A DNA stretch of 64,000 bases from Delphinapterus leucas. Its lineage: Eukaryota; Chordata; Mammalia; Artiodactyla; Monodontidae. The translations under genes and the position numbers were made by a program. Where the stretch lies: the NCBI RefSeq assembly GCF_002288925.2, contig NW_022098072.1, forward strand, positions 19,020,326 through 19,084,325. Direction: 5' to 3'. Every line of letters begins with the position of its first letter. The first letter of the stretch is position 1. The notes beneath the pieces are model-generated. The model saw nothing but the letters and a program-made list of their open reading frames with translations. It ran no database searches and had not been told where the DNA came from. Below, one piece after another: positions 1 through 32,315 of the stretch.

Positions 1-79
1 CAGAAATAAGTATAAAGTGGCTGTCATTCCCCCTCTTTTGCAAATGGTATGAGGATTTATTAGCATCTACTGTCTGGTT

Positions 80-294
80 TTTTTTTTGTTTTTTTTTTTT
101 TTTCGGTACGCGGGCCTCTCACTGTTGTGGCCTCTCCCGTTGCGGAGCACAGGCTCCAGACGCGCAGGCTCAGCGACCATGGCTCACAGGCCCAGCCGCT
201 CCGCGGCATGTGGGATCTTCCCGGACCCGGGCACGAATCCATGTCCCCTGCATCGGCAGGCGGACTCTCAACCACTGCGCCACCAGGGAAGCCC
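80..294 (-). mobile_element. CHR-type tRNA-derived SINE, short form, QRSL1 intron 3
   Basis: A T-rich run (the reverse of the A tail) is followed by CGGTACGCGGGCCTCTCACT and ends at the reverse-complemented head CCACCAGGGAAGCCC. The repeat TGTCTGGTT flanks it (71-79 and 295-303), a clear target-site duplication. Short cetacean form of about 200 bp. Confidence 0.92.
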
Positions 295-926
295 TGTCTG
301 GTTATTTTTATCTCCTGACTCCTCCATCTATCACTATACTTAGTATAGTGAAGCTTAGTTTTATTTTTTAAAGTTTAGGAATCATATTTATCAAGATATT
401 TGGATCCAAGGAGGAAAAAGAAATGGAAAAAGCATATTTAGGGTACTATGCACTAAAACTAACATTCTATGAGGTGTATACCCCAAGTTCCTCTGATAGG
501 TAAACTTGTTAATTGTCTGGGAATATACACTAGATACAGGAAATTTTAATTGACAATGAAGATCTATTCCTGCTGGAAATAGATAAAAATTACCATGGTA
601 TTTGCACATCTGAGAGGAGAAAGTCAAGTACAATGAGCAAAATAATGATTTGTGATTAGTTTCAAATGAATTGGGTACATCTCATTCAATACTTTGTGGT
701 ACTAACTGTTAAAAGTCAATAGTTTTAGGATGTAAAGACAGAATATATAGACTTTCTTTGGAAAACATATAGCAATTAGCAGTAGAAAAAATTAACTTTC
801 AGAAGAAAGTACAACCTACTACTTAAATTAGGAATAATTAACATGTCAATATGAATTGCTTAATTGCAGTTTAAAATTTTGTTTCTTGTATATGATTTAC
901 ATGTTCCCTGTTTTCTTTCCTATGAT
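295..926. other. QRSL1: QRSL1 intron 3, no recognised element
   Basis: This is AT-rich intronic sequence between a SINE and the short L1 tail before exon 4. I see no repeat family, RNA gene or convincing coding potential. Confidence 0.5.
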
Positions 927-944
927 AAAAATTACTGAATTTTT

Positions 945-1172
945 AAGAGGACAGGGGCAAGGTAGGGGAGGGGATTAAGAGGTACAAACTACTGTGTATA
1001 AAATAAGCTACAAGAATATATTATACAGCACAGGGAATTTTATAATAAAATTCCAACATTTTATAATAACTTTAAATGGAGTATAATCTATAAAATTTTT
1101 GAATTACTATGTTGTACACCTGTAATATAACATTGTAAATCAATTATACCTCAATTTTTTAAAAAAAAGAAG
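945..1172 (+). mobile_element. 5'-truncated L1 3' tail at the QRSL1 exon 4 acceptor
   Basis: The sequence matches L1 3' UTR tails seen elsewhere in the window (a 'tacagcacaggga' block and 'aaatcaattatac.tcaa' before an A run at 1161-1172). It is flanked by near-identical direct repeats of 17 bp (928-944 and 1173-1189, one mismatch), reading AAAATTACTGAATTTTT upstream. The second copy overlaps the exon 4 pyrimidine tract, so this insertion landed within about 25 bp of the splice site. Confidence 0.8.
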
Positions 1173-1194
1173 AAAATAACTGAATTTTTTTCAG

Positions 1195-20948
<19,754 letters not shown>

Positions 20949-22600
20949 TAGTGATAACTATATCATGCAAATTATGACTTTTAAAGATTTTATATTCTAG
21001 AAAAGTCAAGTGATCTTGCAATTTGGTTCACTGTCAACACAGTCATTCCTTGGAATCGCTTTTTAAAATTCTTGTGATATAGTTAATTACTTATGAATAA
21101 TCTGTCAGCATTTATTAAGCATCCACTAAGTATAAACAAAGTACAGGATTTCTATTATAATACAAGATACATGTTCCTGAAAAATGATGCATTCTGTAAA
21201 AATGTTCATTAAAAAGAACATTGCTTACAGTACTAGTACTGTACTGTACGCAATGTAAGTACTAGTAAACCTCTCAAAACTTGTACATCTTTGTAACCAA
21301 AGCACTAACACAAACAGGAAGTGGTACCTCCAGAGATAACCTGGACAGCCCAGCTGACAGGCAACTCATCATGCGGTGGAGGCCGCCTCAGCGGATGTTA
21401 AAAATGCACAAAAACAGTAAAATGGGAATATCCACTTCTAAGTCTGAGCAGAGCAGGTAGAGGAGGAGCTCTGAGCACAGGAGGAAGTGCAACCTGCTGG
21501 GGCCCAGAGTCCTGCAAGACAAGGGTGTGCCTCTCTCTCTGGGGAGAGCCCCAGGTGCAGACACTTCTCTAAGAATAGAGCTGCAATGACTGAGAACTTT
21601 TTTCCTTTCCTGCTAACAGTTAAAATCTTACTTCTGCCATTCCAGAGCCCCATGCCAAGGAGCCAGAGTAACTCCATGTTACACTGAATTCATTCTAGTT
21701 CGATCACAAACAAGCTCAGTGATGCCATAGAGACATTTGTTGTGACCTAACCAGACTGGACTCGAAACTTGGTAGCTAGTGGAACATGGTTTTAGTGAGA
21801 AAGTTTCAAGATACACAAGTAAGATCCCATATGAAAAACTTGTATATAATTTGGTGAGGATGCCAAAGAGAAGAAGCCCGTGGACCTCCTCCCTTACCCC
21901 AGATTCTCTATTCCTTATGGTTTTCTTACCCTCTTGACTTTCTTTACAAGTGCTCTCTCTTTGGGCTCCTTGAGCACAAAGAAACATTAACGGGAATATG
22001 TATTCAGAATCTGACAAAAAAATCTGATGAAAATCATACGTTTACCCGCTATAAAGTTTCATCGTTGGATTTGTCTTTGCCAGAACACCATTGTCATCTC
22101 ATATTTATCATGTGTTCTAATTTGACACTTGTTTATTGTTGATAAGTATAAGTGGGGAGCTGAATTATTATTTAACAGATTCACTTTGTTTAGTAAGAAA
22201 AAAGTACTTTCTAAATATGAAAGACCTGAAGGAAAAACATAGGCAGAACCTTCCCAGAACCACTAGGATGTTGAGTGGTGGTAGTTTAACCTGCCTGGTA
22301 CTTTTCATTAATAATTTTCTCTCCCCCTGGGATCCTCCCGCTCCCAAATGCTCTATCTGATAAACTTTACATAAAAGTTTTCTGTGCCAGGCCCGTAGGC
22401 CCACTAGCATTCTTAAATATTTTGACGTGAGTCCCTGAAAAAGGAAGAAATTCATGACAGAGAATTGCTTTACTTTATAACACGAGAAAACTCTTAGTTG
22501 GGGGAGCTAGTATAATGCAAATGGCAAGCAGATGAATCTTTGCCCCAGTCTTTCTGTGTGTGTATAATTCAAAATAAAAAATTTTCAAAGAATATTTATG
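20949..22600 (+). other. QRSL1: QRSL1 3' UTR and proximal 3' flank, end not determined
   Basis: This sequence follows the stop codon and has no recognised repeat. Candidate poly(A) signals are ATTAAA at 21208-21213 and AATAAA at 22573-22578. I cannot choose between them from sequence alone, so the transcript end is open. ORFs here are short and not conserved-looking. Confidence 0.4.
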
Positions 22601-23925
22601 TAATTTCTCTTTTTCCTGTATCTCTGCTTGAGTTGCACTAACGATTTGAACTGGAAATAACGAAGTGAAACATTTACTGTTCTCACGTAATAACACCCAA
22701 CTAGCATGAAATGATACCTAATCTGTTCTCTCTTTTCCATCTTTACCCTAAATCTAGTAGATCTCATTTTGCCAAATCACTGTCTGGGAATTTAAGGGGA
22801 AAATGGTTTCTGTGTCTCAGCTAATTAAACCCTGAAATTGTTAGCAACAGGGCTGCCACAGCAGAGCACGTCAGAAAGGCGAAGGTGGCTGCAAGTGTAA
22901 GATGAGTTCCTTGATAAGACAGCGAAACAAAGCACTGCTAGAGTGAAAAAATGTGATGCGTTCACAAATCTTTGCACCCTGACACCACACAGCCAAATCC
23001 AAGCCAGATCCGTGTTGACCAACACTTAGCGTTACTAAGAAAATCGCTTGAAACCAGGGAGGCAGAATGTTCTATTCGAATGGCTGTTTGACACCAGGTT
23101 GTTGGGAACACAGGACTGTGGGCCATCTAGAAAAGACAGCATGGTACAGAAGAGGAGCTTCTAAAAATGACAAAGGATGGTGATTCCTATGAGGAAATCA
23201 CCTGCACCTTCTACAGTGGACAAGAAATTTCTTTAGGATTTTAGAACAGGATCTAAAGAACAGTGAAAAGAGATCTGGTTACAGGGCACCAAAAAGTAGA
23301 CCTCGGGGATTCTGTAAACTGTGTCATACCCTGTTCCAGTTTAAGTAAGGGAACAAACTAATGGGATTTTCACAATAGTTTCTGTTACGAACTTTCATTT
23401 ATTAACTACTTTTACTCTCCCTCCCTTTCCTCAAATATCTGATTATGCTGAGGCTAAATATGTGTTGCCTGTGCGAGCCTAGGGTAAAATTTACTCATTG
23501 CGTTTAGAAGCACCAGAGGACAGTTTAAAGTAGAAGGCTTTCCTCAGTTATTTCATAACTTAAGCAGTGTGTACACTAGAACAAAAACCTGAAAATTTAA
23601 TGAAAGCAAATAACACGAGAAAACCCCAGCCAACATTAAATAAAAGTAATTACGGGATTTCAGAGGGGCTTTCATTTCTTTTTCTTTGTACCTCAATGGA
23701 ATATAAATCCAAAAGGATTTTAGGCACTTTATTAAAAATATATTATTACAATGGTATAAAAGTAAATAGTTGAGGAAATCACTGAATTGATAAAAATAGG
23801 GGAAAAGGTTAAAACCAAGAATAAGATTAAAAGTTAACAATGCTTGTCAAGGTATTTATTATACAAATGCTAAGGCTGTGTAGTGTGATATGGTGGGAAA
23901 TTTCCCAATTGCTTCCCTAGTGGGT
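22600..23925. other. Intergenic DNA downstream of QRSL1, no recognised element
   Basis: Unique-looking sequence without an identified repeat or coding signature. Short ORFs lack motifs. Confidence 0.45.
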
Positions 23926-23929
23926 AAGG

Positions 23930-24125
23930 CCACCAGATTTAAAAATCAGATATACCTGGGTTTGAATCCTATTACTGCCATTTACAAGCTGTGTAACCTG
24001 TCTGAGCTTCAGTATCCTGACCTGTAAAACGGAGGTAATATTTACTCCAAGGGAGGGTTGGGAGGATTAAATTTAAATGATGCACTTAAAGCACCCAGCA
24101 TAACAATACAGAATAAGTATTCAAA
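23930..24125 (+). mobile_element. MIR, near full length
   Basis: 'atacctgggtttgaatccta', 'tgccatttacaagctgtgta', 'cagtatcctgacctgtaaaa' and 'gggaggattaaatttaaatg' match MIR consensus order. Confidence 0.8.
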
Positions 24126-24390
24126 AGTTTGGAGCTATAAATATATGCATACAATCATGAAATTATCATTTTCCTGTGGATGCTATAGATACACATTAAA
24201 CTAATATGACCAAATTGCAATTTACTGAAAACTTACGCTAGAGACCAGCTATATAGCTCTCTGATGATCTGGCTTCCTCTGAAGATAAAGTTTAAAATAT
24301 CTGGAAGAACTGCGCATTTTTAAAGCAATTTCCGTGAGCCTATAATAAAGAATTGGCTAACACAGGGTTCAAAGACCTGGAGGTCTTTTT

Positions 24391-24694
24391 TTGTTTTTTT
24401 AACATCTTTATTGGAGTATAATTGCTTTACAATGGTGTGTTAGTTTCTGATGTATCACAAAGTGAATCAGCTATATGTATACATATATCCCCATATCTCC
24501 TCCCTCTTGCGTCTCCCTCCCACCCTCCCTATCCCACCCCTCTAGGTGGTCACAAAGCACCGAGCTGATCTCCCTGTGCTATGTGGCTGCTTCCCACTAA
24601 CTATCTATTTTACGTTTGGTAGTGTATATATGTCCATGCCACTCTCTCACTTCGTCCCAGCTTACCCTTCCCCCTCCCCATATCCTCAACTGTG
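24391..24694 (-). mobile_element. L1 3' UTR fragment, antisense, young subfamily
   Basis: It begins 'ttaacatctttattggagta' (the reverse of the L1 tail), then 'ttgctttacaatggtgtgtt' and 'cccacccctctaggtggtca'. It closely matches, in reverse, the 3' UTR of the long L1s at 11100-11490 and 31740-32100. Confidence 0.88.
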
Positions 24695-25225
24695 TTTAAC
24701 TTTTCGAGGAACAGCCAAACTTTTCCAAAGTGGCTGCACCGTTTTACATTCCCACCAGCAATATATGACGGTTCCAGTTTCTCCATATTCTTGCTAACCC
24801 TTGTTATTGTCTGTCTTTGTTATTTTAGCAATCCCAGTGAGAGTGAAGTGATATCTCACTGTGGGTTTGATTTGCATTTTTCTAATAAGTAATGATATTG
24901 AGTATCTTTTCACGTGCTGAGTGGACAATTATATATATATATATTTTTTTTTGGTGGGGGGAAGAAATGTGTATTTAAATCCTCTGCTTATTTTAAAATT
25001 GGGTTGTCTTTTTATCGTTGAGTTTAAGAGGTTTTTTAAAAGATATATTTGGGACACAAGTCCCTTATCAGATATATGATTTGCAAATATTTTCTCCCAT
25101 TCTGTGAATTGTCTTTTCATGTTCTTGATAGTTTTCTTAAAAGCAGTAAAGTTTTTTATTTTATCGAAGGCTAATGTACATAATTTTGATTTTGTGGCTT
25201 TTGCCTTTGGTGTCACATATCAAAT
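24695..25225 (-). mobile_element. Older L1 ORF2 3' fragment, antisense
   Basis: 'tccaaagtggctgcaccgtt', 'ttcccaccagcaatatatga', 'ggacacaagtcccttatcag' and 'ttgtggcttttgcctttggt' are antisense L1 landmarks. More diverged than the adjoining 24391-24694 fragment. Confidence 0.75.
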
Positions 25226-25235
25226 GTACCTGTAA

Positions 25236-26339
25236 TGAGGCAGAGTCAAGATGGCAGGTGGGAAGATGCCGAGTTAGCGTCTCCCCACAACTAGGGAGCC
25301 TAACGGCTGCTGGTGGGGGACTCTGACGCCCAAGGAGATGGGAGGAACCCCAAAGTGAACCGGTAGGACATAGCGGGACTGAGGGGGAGGAGAAATGGAG
25401 GCCAGACAGGATTGGCGCCTCTGAGGCTGGGGAGATCAGGAGAGGCAGGCGGGAGGGACTCTCTGGGAAGACTAGGAAAGGAGCAGAGGGCAATCGCCAG
25501 CGCCACTCAGGCCGGGGAGCCCGCTGAGCTCCCAGGCTGATCCGCTGCCCTCAGAGCCCCCTCCAGGCCGCGTAGGTCCTTGGGGGCATAGGAGGGAGGC
25601 CAGGGAGACCAGGAGAGGCAGGCGGGAGAGGCCCTCCAAGACTGGAGAAGGAGGAGAGGAGAGGAGAGGAGAGGAGAGAAGGGCCTTTGCCCCGCCCACT
25701 CGAGCCCAGGAAGCCTGCTGGGCTCCCAGGTGAGGTCCTCCACCGTCCGAGACCAGGGGTGTGGGGCATGCCTGGGCCCTTCTGTTCCTTGAGCCTAAGC
25801 CCCACCCACAACAGCCCCCAGGGCCTTTTCCAGCCCTGTGGGTCTGAGCATAGGCCCTGCCCACTGCCCAAACTCCACCCTTGCTTAGGCCCCGCCCTCC
25901 ACAGCCAAGGCCTCCCCCCTCCTTTTTTTTCTTTTCCCTCCTCCTCTTTTTTTTTTACAGTTGTGGTACTGATGTACCTTCATTCATCTATATTTTAATT
26001 AAAAATTCTTCCTAACATATGTGTTAGTTTCCTAGTCTAATTTTATTTTTTACTTCGTTATTGTTTTGTTTGGGTTTTTCCCGCCCCAGGCAGATTGCGG
26101 GGTCTTGGTTCACGAACTCAGGGTCGGGCCAAAGCTCCTATGGTGGGAGCTCTGAGTCTGAAGCACTGGACCAACAGAGAACCTCAGACCCCAGGGAATA
26201 TTCAATGGAGTGAGGTCTCACGGAGTTCCTTATCTCAGCACCAAGACACAGCTCTACCCAAGAGCCTACAAACTCCACTGTTGGAAGCCTCAGGCCAAAC
26301 AACCAGTAAGAAAGGAACACCAACCATTTAAAAAAAAAA
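25236..26339 (+). promoter_or_regulatory. L1 5' UTR / internal promoter region
   Basis: GC-rich stretch with a (GGAGA)n run at about 25650-25680. The proline-rich minus-strand ORFs here are by-products of base composition. In L1 elements the 5' UTR carries an internal promoter. Activity of this copy is unknown. Confidence 0.65.
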
Positions 26340-27467
26340 AAAATGAGATGGGAAAAAAAATGTCACAGATGAAGGAGCAAGGTAAAAACCTACAAGACCA
26401 CATAAATGAAGAGAAAATAGACAATCTATCTGAAAAAGAATTCAGAATAATGTTAGTAATGATGATCCAGAATCTCGGAAATAGAATGGAGGTATGGATT
26501 GAGAAAACAAAAGAAATGCTTAACAAAGATCTAGAAGAACTAAAGAACAAACAAAGATGAACAGCACAATAACTGAAATGAAAAATACACTAGAAGGAAT
26601 CAATAGCAGAATAACTGAGGCAGAAGAACGAATAAGTGAGCTGAAAGACGAAATGGTGGAAATAACTACCGAGGAGCAGAATAAAGAAGAGAGAACAAAA
26701 AGAACTGAAGACGGGCTTCCCTGGTGGTGCAGTGGTCGAGAGTCCACCTGCTGATGCAGAGGACATGGGTTCATGCCCCGGTCCGGGAAGATCCCACATG
26801 CCGCGGAGCAGCTAGGCCCATGAGCCATGGCCACTGAGCCTGCGTGTCTGGAGCCTGTGCTCTGCAACGGGAGAGGCCACAACAGTGAGAGGCCCGTGTA
26901 CCACAAAAAAAAGAAAAGAAAAAAAGAATTGAAGACAATCTCAGAGACCTCTGGGACAACACTAAATGCACCAACATTAGAATTACAGGGGTCCCAGAAG
27001 AAGAAGAGAAAAAGAAAGGGTCTGAAAAATATTTGAAGAGATTATACAGTCAAAAACTTCCCTAACATGGGAAAGGAAATAGTCACCCAAGTCCAGGAAG
27101 CACAGAGTCCCATACAAGATAAACCCTAGGAAAAACACAGCAAGACACATATTAATCAAAGTAACAAAAATTAAATTCAAAGAAAAAATATTAAAAGCAG
27201 CAAGGGAAAAACAAAAAATAACATACATAAGGAATCCCCATAAAGTGATCAGCTGATTTTTCAGCAGACACGCTGCAGGCTAGAAGGGAGTGGCAGAATA
27301 TACTTAAAGTGATGAAAGAGAAAAACCTACAACCAAGATTACTCTACCCAGCAAGGATCTCATTCAGATTCGATGGAGAAGTCAAAAGCTTTTCAGACAA
27401 GCAAAAGATAAGAGAATTCAGCACCAACAAACCAACTTTACAACAAATGCTAAAGAAACTTCTCTAA
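26340..27467 (+). pseudogene. L1 ORF1 (RNA-binding chaperone), broken
   Basis: Residual frames show a charged coiled-coil (KEFRIMLVMMIQNLGNRME, then 'KDEMVEITTEEQNKEE') split by a stop at 26558 and a nested SINE. Downstream sequence retains conserved C-terminal pieces such as 'QPRLLYPARISFRFDGE' near 27340. ORF1p normally forms trimers and binds L1 RNA. Confidence 0.75.
26713..26920 (+). mobile_element. CHR-type SINE nested in L1 ORF1
   Basis: Head GGGCTTCCCTGGTGGTGCAG, a B box and 'acaacagtgagaggcccgtg', then an A-rich tail. Target-site duplication AAAAAGAACTGAAGAC (26697-26712) and AAAAAGAATTGAAGAC (26921-26936), one mismatch. Confidence 0.93.
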
Positions 27468-28920
27468 GCAGGAAACACAAGAGAAGAAAAAGACCTACAA
27501 AAACAAACCCAAAACAATTAAGAAAATGGTAACAGGAACATACATATTGATAATAACCTTGAATGTAAATGGATTAAATGCCCCAGCCAAAAGACACAGA
27601 CTGGCTGAATAGATACAAAAACAAGACCCATACATATGCTGTCTACAAGAGACCCACTTCAGAACTAGGGACACATACAGACTGAAAGTGAAGGGATGGA
27701 GAAAGATATTCCATGCAAATGGAAATCAAAAGAAATCTGGAATAACAATACTTGTATCAAATAAAATAGACTTTAAAATAAAGACTGTTACAAGAGATAG
27801 GAGGGACACTACATAATGATGAAAGGATCAATCCAAGAAGAAGATATAACACTTATAAATGTATATGCACCCAACACAGGAACACCTCAATACATAAGGC
27901 AAATGCTAACAACCATGAAAGGAGAAACTGACAGTAACACAATAATAGTAGGGGACTTTAACACCCCACTTACACCAATGGACAGATCATCCAAACAGAA
28001 AATAAGTAAGGAAACACAAGTTTAAATTATACATTAAACAAGATGGAATTAATTGATATTTATAGGACATTCCATCCAAAAGTGGCAGAATACACTTTCT
28101 TCTCAAGTGCACACAGAACATTCTCCAGGATAGATCACATCTTGGGTCACAAATCAACCTCGGAAAATTTAAGAAAATTGAACTCATATCAAGAATCTTT
28201 TCTGACCACAACGCTATGAGATTGGAAATCAATTATAGGAAAAAACTAAAAAACACAAATACATGGAGACTAAACAGTGCGCTACTAAATAACCAAGAGA
28301 TGACTGAAGAAATCAAAGAAGAAATATAAAAATACATAGACACAAATGACAATGAAAACACGATGACCCAAAACCTATGGGATGCGGCGAAAGCAGTTCC
28401 AAGAGGGAAGTTTATAGCAATACAATCTCACCTCAAGAAACAAGAAAAATCTCAAGTAAACAATCTAACCCTACACTTAAAACAACTAGAGAAAGATGAA
28501 AAAAGAAAACCCAAAGTTAGTAGAAGGAAAGAAATCATAAAGATCAGAGCAGAAATAAATGAAATAGAAACAAAGAAAACAATAGCAAAGATCAATACAA
28601 CTAAAAGCTGGTTCTTTGAGAAGATAAACAAAATTGATAAACCATTAGCCAGACTCATCAAGAAAAAGAGGGAGAGGACTCAAATCAATAAAATTAGAAA
28701 TGAAAAAGGAGAAGTTACAACAGACACCGCAGAAATACAAAGCATCCTAAGAGACTACTACAAACAAGTCTATGCCAATAAAATGGACAACCTGGAAGAA
28801 ATGGACAAATTCTTGTAAAGCTACAGTTTTCCAAGACTGAACCAGGAAGAATTAGAAAATATAAACAGACATATCACAAGTAATGAAATTGAAACCGTGA
28901 TTAAAAATATTCCAACGAAC

Positions 28921-29218
28921 AGGGCTTCCCTGGTGGCACAGTGGTTAAGAATCCGCCTGCCAATGCAGGGGACACAGGTTCAAGCCCTGGTCCAGGAAGA
29001 TCCCACATGCTGCGGGGCAACTAAGCCCGTGCACCACAACTACTGAGCCTGAACTCTGGAGCCCGCGAGCCACAACTACTGAAACCGGCATGCCTAGAGC
29101 CCAGGCTCTGCAACAAGAGAAGCCACTGCAGTGAGAAGCCCGTGCACCACAATGAAGCGCAGCCCCCACTCTCTGCAACTAGAGAAAGCCTGCATGCATC
29201 AACAAAGACCCAATGCAG

Positions 29219-29257
<39 letters not shown>
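28921..29257 (+). mobile_element. CHR-type SINE, long form, nested in L1 ORF2 and ending at an assembly gap
   Basis: Head AGGGCTTCCCTGGTGGCACA, a long body and 'aagacccaatgcagc', then a (TA)n tract (29221-29257) running into N. The right-hand target repeat is hidden by the gap. Confidence 0.9.
29221..29257. repeat. (TA)n microsatellite at gap edge
   Basis: About 18 TA units replace the usual A-rich SINE tail and run directly into the gap. Confidence 0.92.
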
Positions 29258-29357
29258 NNNNNNNNNNNNNNNNNNNNNNNNNNNNNNNNNNNNNNNNNNN
29301 NNNNNNNNNNNNNNNNNNNNNNNNNNNNNNNNNNNNNNNNNNNNNNNNNNNNNNNNN
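29258..29357. other. Assembly gap, 100 N
   Basis: Exactly 100 unknown bases. L1 ORF2 resumes on the right with about 35 bp of expected L1 sequence missing, so the true length is unknown. Translations across it are not meaningful. Confidence 0.99.
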
Positions 29358-32124
29358 AGGCAAATTCTATCAAACATTTAGAGAAGAGCTAACACCCATC
29401 CTTCTCAAACTCTTCCAAAAAACCCCAGATGGAGAAACACTCCCAAATTCATTCTACAAAGCCACCATCACCCTGATACCAAAACCAGAAAAAGATATCA
29501 CAAAAAAAGAAAATTATAGACCAATATCACTGATGAACAGAAATGCAAAAATCCTGAACAAAATACTAGCAAACAGAATCCAACAGCACTTTAAAAGGCT
29601 CATACACCATGATCAAGTGGGATTTATCCCAGGGATGCAAGAATTCTTCAATATATGCAAATCGATCAATGTGATACACCACATTAACAAATTAAGGAAT
29701 AAAAGCCATATGATCATCTCAATAGATGAAGAAAAACCTTTTGACAAAATTCAACACCCATTTATGATAAAAACTCTCCAGAAAATAGGCACAGAGGGAA
29801 CTTACCTCAACATAATAAAGGCCGTATATGACAAACACACAGCAAGCATCATACTCAATGGTGAAAAACTGAAAGCATTTCCAGTAAGATCAGGAAGAAG
29901 ACAAGGATGTCCACTCTCGCCACTCTTATTCAACATCGTTTTGGAAGTCCTAGTCACAGCAATCAGAGAAGAAAAAGAAATAAAAGGAATACAAATTGGA
30001 AAAGAAGTAGTAAAACGGTCACTGTTTGCAGATGACATGATACTACACACAGAAAATCCTAAAGACTCTACCAGAAAACTACTAGAGGTAATCAATGAAT
30101 TTGGTAAGGTTGCAAATACAAAATTAATGCGCAGAAATCTCTGGCATCGCTATACACTAATGATGAAACATCTGAAAAAGAAATTAAGGAAACACTCCCA
30201 TTTACCATTGCAACAAAAAGAATAAAATACCTAGGAATAAATCTACCTAAGGAGACAAAAGACCTGTATGCAGAAAACTATAAGACACTGATGAAAGAAA
30301 TTAAAGATGATACCAACAGATGGAGAGATATACCATGTTCTTGGATTGGAAGAATCAACATTGTGAAAATGACTATACTACCCAAAGCAATCTACAGAGT
30401 CAGTGCAATCCCTATCAAACTACCAATGGCATTCTTCACAGAATTAGAACAAAAAATTTTACAATTCGTATGGAAACATAAAACACCCCAAAGACCCAAA
30501 GCAATCTTGAGAAAGAAAAACGGAGTTGGAGGAATCAGGCTCCCCAACTTCAAACTATACCACAAAGCTACAGTAATCAAGACAGTATGGTACTGGCACA
30601 AAAACAGAAATATAGATCAATGGTACAGGATAGAATGCCCAGAGATAAACCCACACACATATGGGCACCTAATTTACAACAAAGGGGGCAAGAACATACA
30701 ATGGAGAAAAGACAGCCTCTTCAATAAGTACTGCTGGTTAAACTGGACAGCTATATGTAAAAGAATGAAATTAGAATACTCCCTAACACCATACACAAAA
30801 ATAAACTCCAAATGGATTAAAGACTTAAATGTAAGACCAGACACTATAAAACTCTTAGAGGAAAACATAGGAAAAACACTCTTTGACATAAATCACAGAA
30901 AGTTGTTTTTTGACCCACCTCCTAGAGTAACAGAAATAAAAACAAAAATAAACAGATGGGACCTAATGAAACTTAAAAGCTTTTGCACAGCAAAGGAAAC
31001 CATAAACAAGACAAAAAGACAACCCTCAGAATGGGAGAAAATATTTGCAAATGAAACAACAGACAAAGGATTAATCTCCAAAATATACAAACAGCTCATG
31101 GAGCTCAATATCAAAAAAAACAATCCAGTTAAAAAATGGACGGAAGACCTAAACAGACATTTCACCAAGGAAGACATACAGATGGCCAAGAGGCACATGA
31201 AAAGATGCTCAATATCACTAATTACTAGAGAAATGCAAATCAAAGCTACAGTGAGGTATCACCTCACACCAGTCAGAATGGCCATTATCAAAAAATCTAG
31301 AAAGAATAAATGCTGGAGAGGGTGTGGAGAAAAGGGAACCCTCCTGCACTGTTGGTGGGAATGGAAATTGATACAACCACTATGGAAAACAGTATGGAGG
31401 TTCCCTAAAAATTCTAAAAATAAAACTACCATATGACCTAGCAATCCCACTACTGGGCACATACCCTGAGAAAACCAAAATTCAAAAAGAGACATGTACC
31501 ACAATGTTCATTGCAGCACTATTTACAATAGCCAGGACATGGAAGCAACTTAAATGTCCATCGACAGATGAATGGATAAAGAAGATGTGGCACATATATA
31601 CAATGGAATATTACTCAGCCATAAAAAGAAACGAAATTGAGTTACTTGTAGTGAGGTGGATGGACCTAGAGTCTGTCACACAGAGTGAAGTTAAGTCAGA
31701 AAGAGAAAAACAAATACCATATGCTAACACAGATATGGAATCTAAAAAAAAAAAGGTTATGAAGAACCTAGGGGCAGGACAGGAATAAAGACGCAGACGT
31801 AGATAATGGACTTGAGGGCACGGGGAGGGGGAAGGGTAAGCTGGGACGAAGTGAGAGAGTGGCATGGACATATATACACTACCAGATGTAAAATAGATAG
31901 CTAGTGGGAAGCAGCCACATAGCACAGGGAGATCAGCTCGGTGCTTTGTGACCACCTAGAGGGGTGGGATAGGGAGGGTGGGAGGGAAACGCAAGAGGGA
32001 GGAGATCTGGGGATATATGTATATGTATAGCTGACTCACTTTGTTATATAGCAGAAACTAACACACCACTGTAAAGCAATTATACTCCAGAAAAGATGTT
32101 AAAATAATAAAATAAAATAAACAG

Positions 32125-32315
32125 AAGTTATATTCATTGGAAGTAAAGAGATAAAATGATCACTTTTAGATTATACTAATTGCATACTTAGAAAATTCAA
32201 GAGAATCAAATGAAAAAATATTCTAAATAATGTAAAAATTGAATAAAGTGGCTGAACACAAAATTAATGTTCAGAAATAATCTTTCTATATACAAATAAG
32301 AATCTGTTAGAACAA
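32125..32315 (+). mobile_element. Older L1 ORF2 fragment
   Basis: 'aattcaagagaatcaaatga' and 'aagtggctgaacacaaaatt' resemble the L1 ORF2 segment after the RT active site. It likely continues at 32500-32930. Confidence 0.6.

Larger units (their letters stand above)
27530..31735 (+). pseudogene. L1 ORF2 (endonuclease and reverse transcriptase), broken
   Basis: The N-terminal endonuclease part is visible as 'GSIQEEDITLINVYAPNTGT' near 27825. RT motifs follow: DQVGFIPGM near 29610, [20 protein letters not shown] near 29890 and FADDM near 30030. The C-terminal zinc-knuckle-like '[19 protein letters not shown]' lies near 31310. The longest remaining frame is 30291-31436. Stops, frameshifts, a SINE and the 100-N gap prevent a full protein. 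Confidence 0.85.
25236..32115 (+). mobile_element. Nearly full-length L1 retrotransposon, inactivated, with two nested SINEs and a gap
   Basis: It starts with the L1 5'-end-like GAGGCAGAGTCAAGATGGCA, then a GC-rich 5' UTR to about 26340. A broken ORF1 (about 26340-27467), ORF2 (about 27530-31735) and a 3' UTR with an A-rich end near 32115 follow. A SINE at 26713-26920 interrupts ORF1, and a SINE at 28921-29257 plus the N gap interrupts ORF2. No convincing target-site duplication is visible. Frameshifts and stops in both ORFs make it non-functional in this assembly. Confidence 0.9.

Noticed and set aside
25472..25871. Proline/serine-rich minus-strand ORFs of 106-130 codons
   Set aside because: They are antisense to the GC-rich L1 5' UTR and reflect base composition. 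No domain is visible.
29131..30225. 364-codon ORF across the gap
   Set aside because: The translation crosses 100 N and joins a SINE and a TA microsatellite to L1 RT sequence, so the frame across the gap is arbitrary.
30291..31436. 381-codon ORF on the plus strand
   Set aside because: It is the L1 ORF2 C-terminal region of the nearly full-length element, frameshifted before its normal end.
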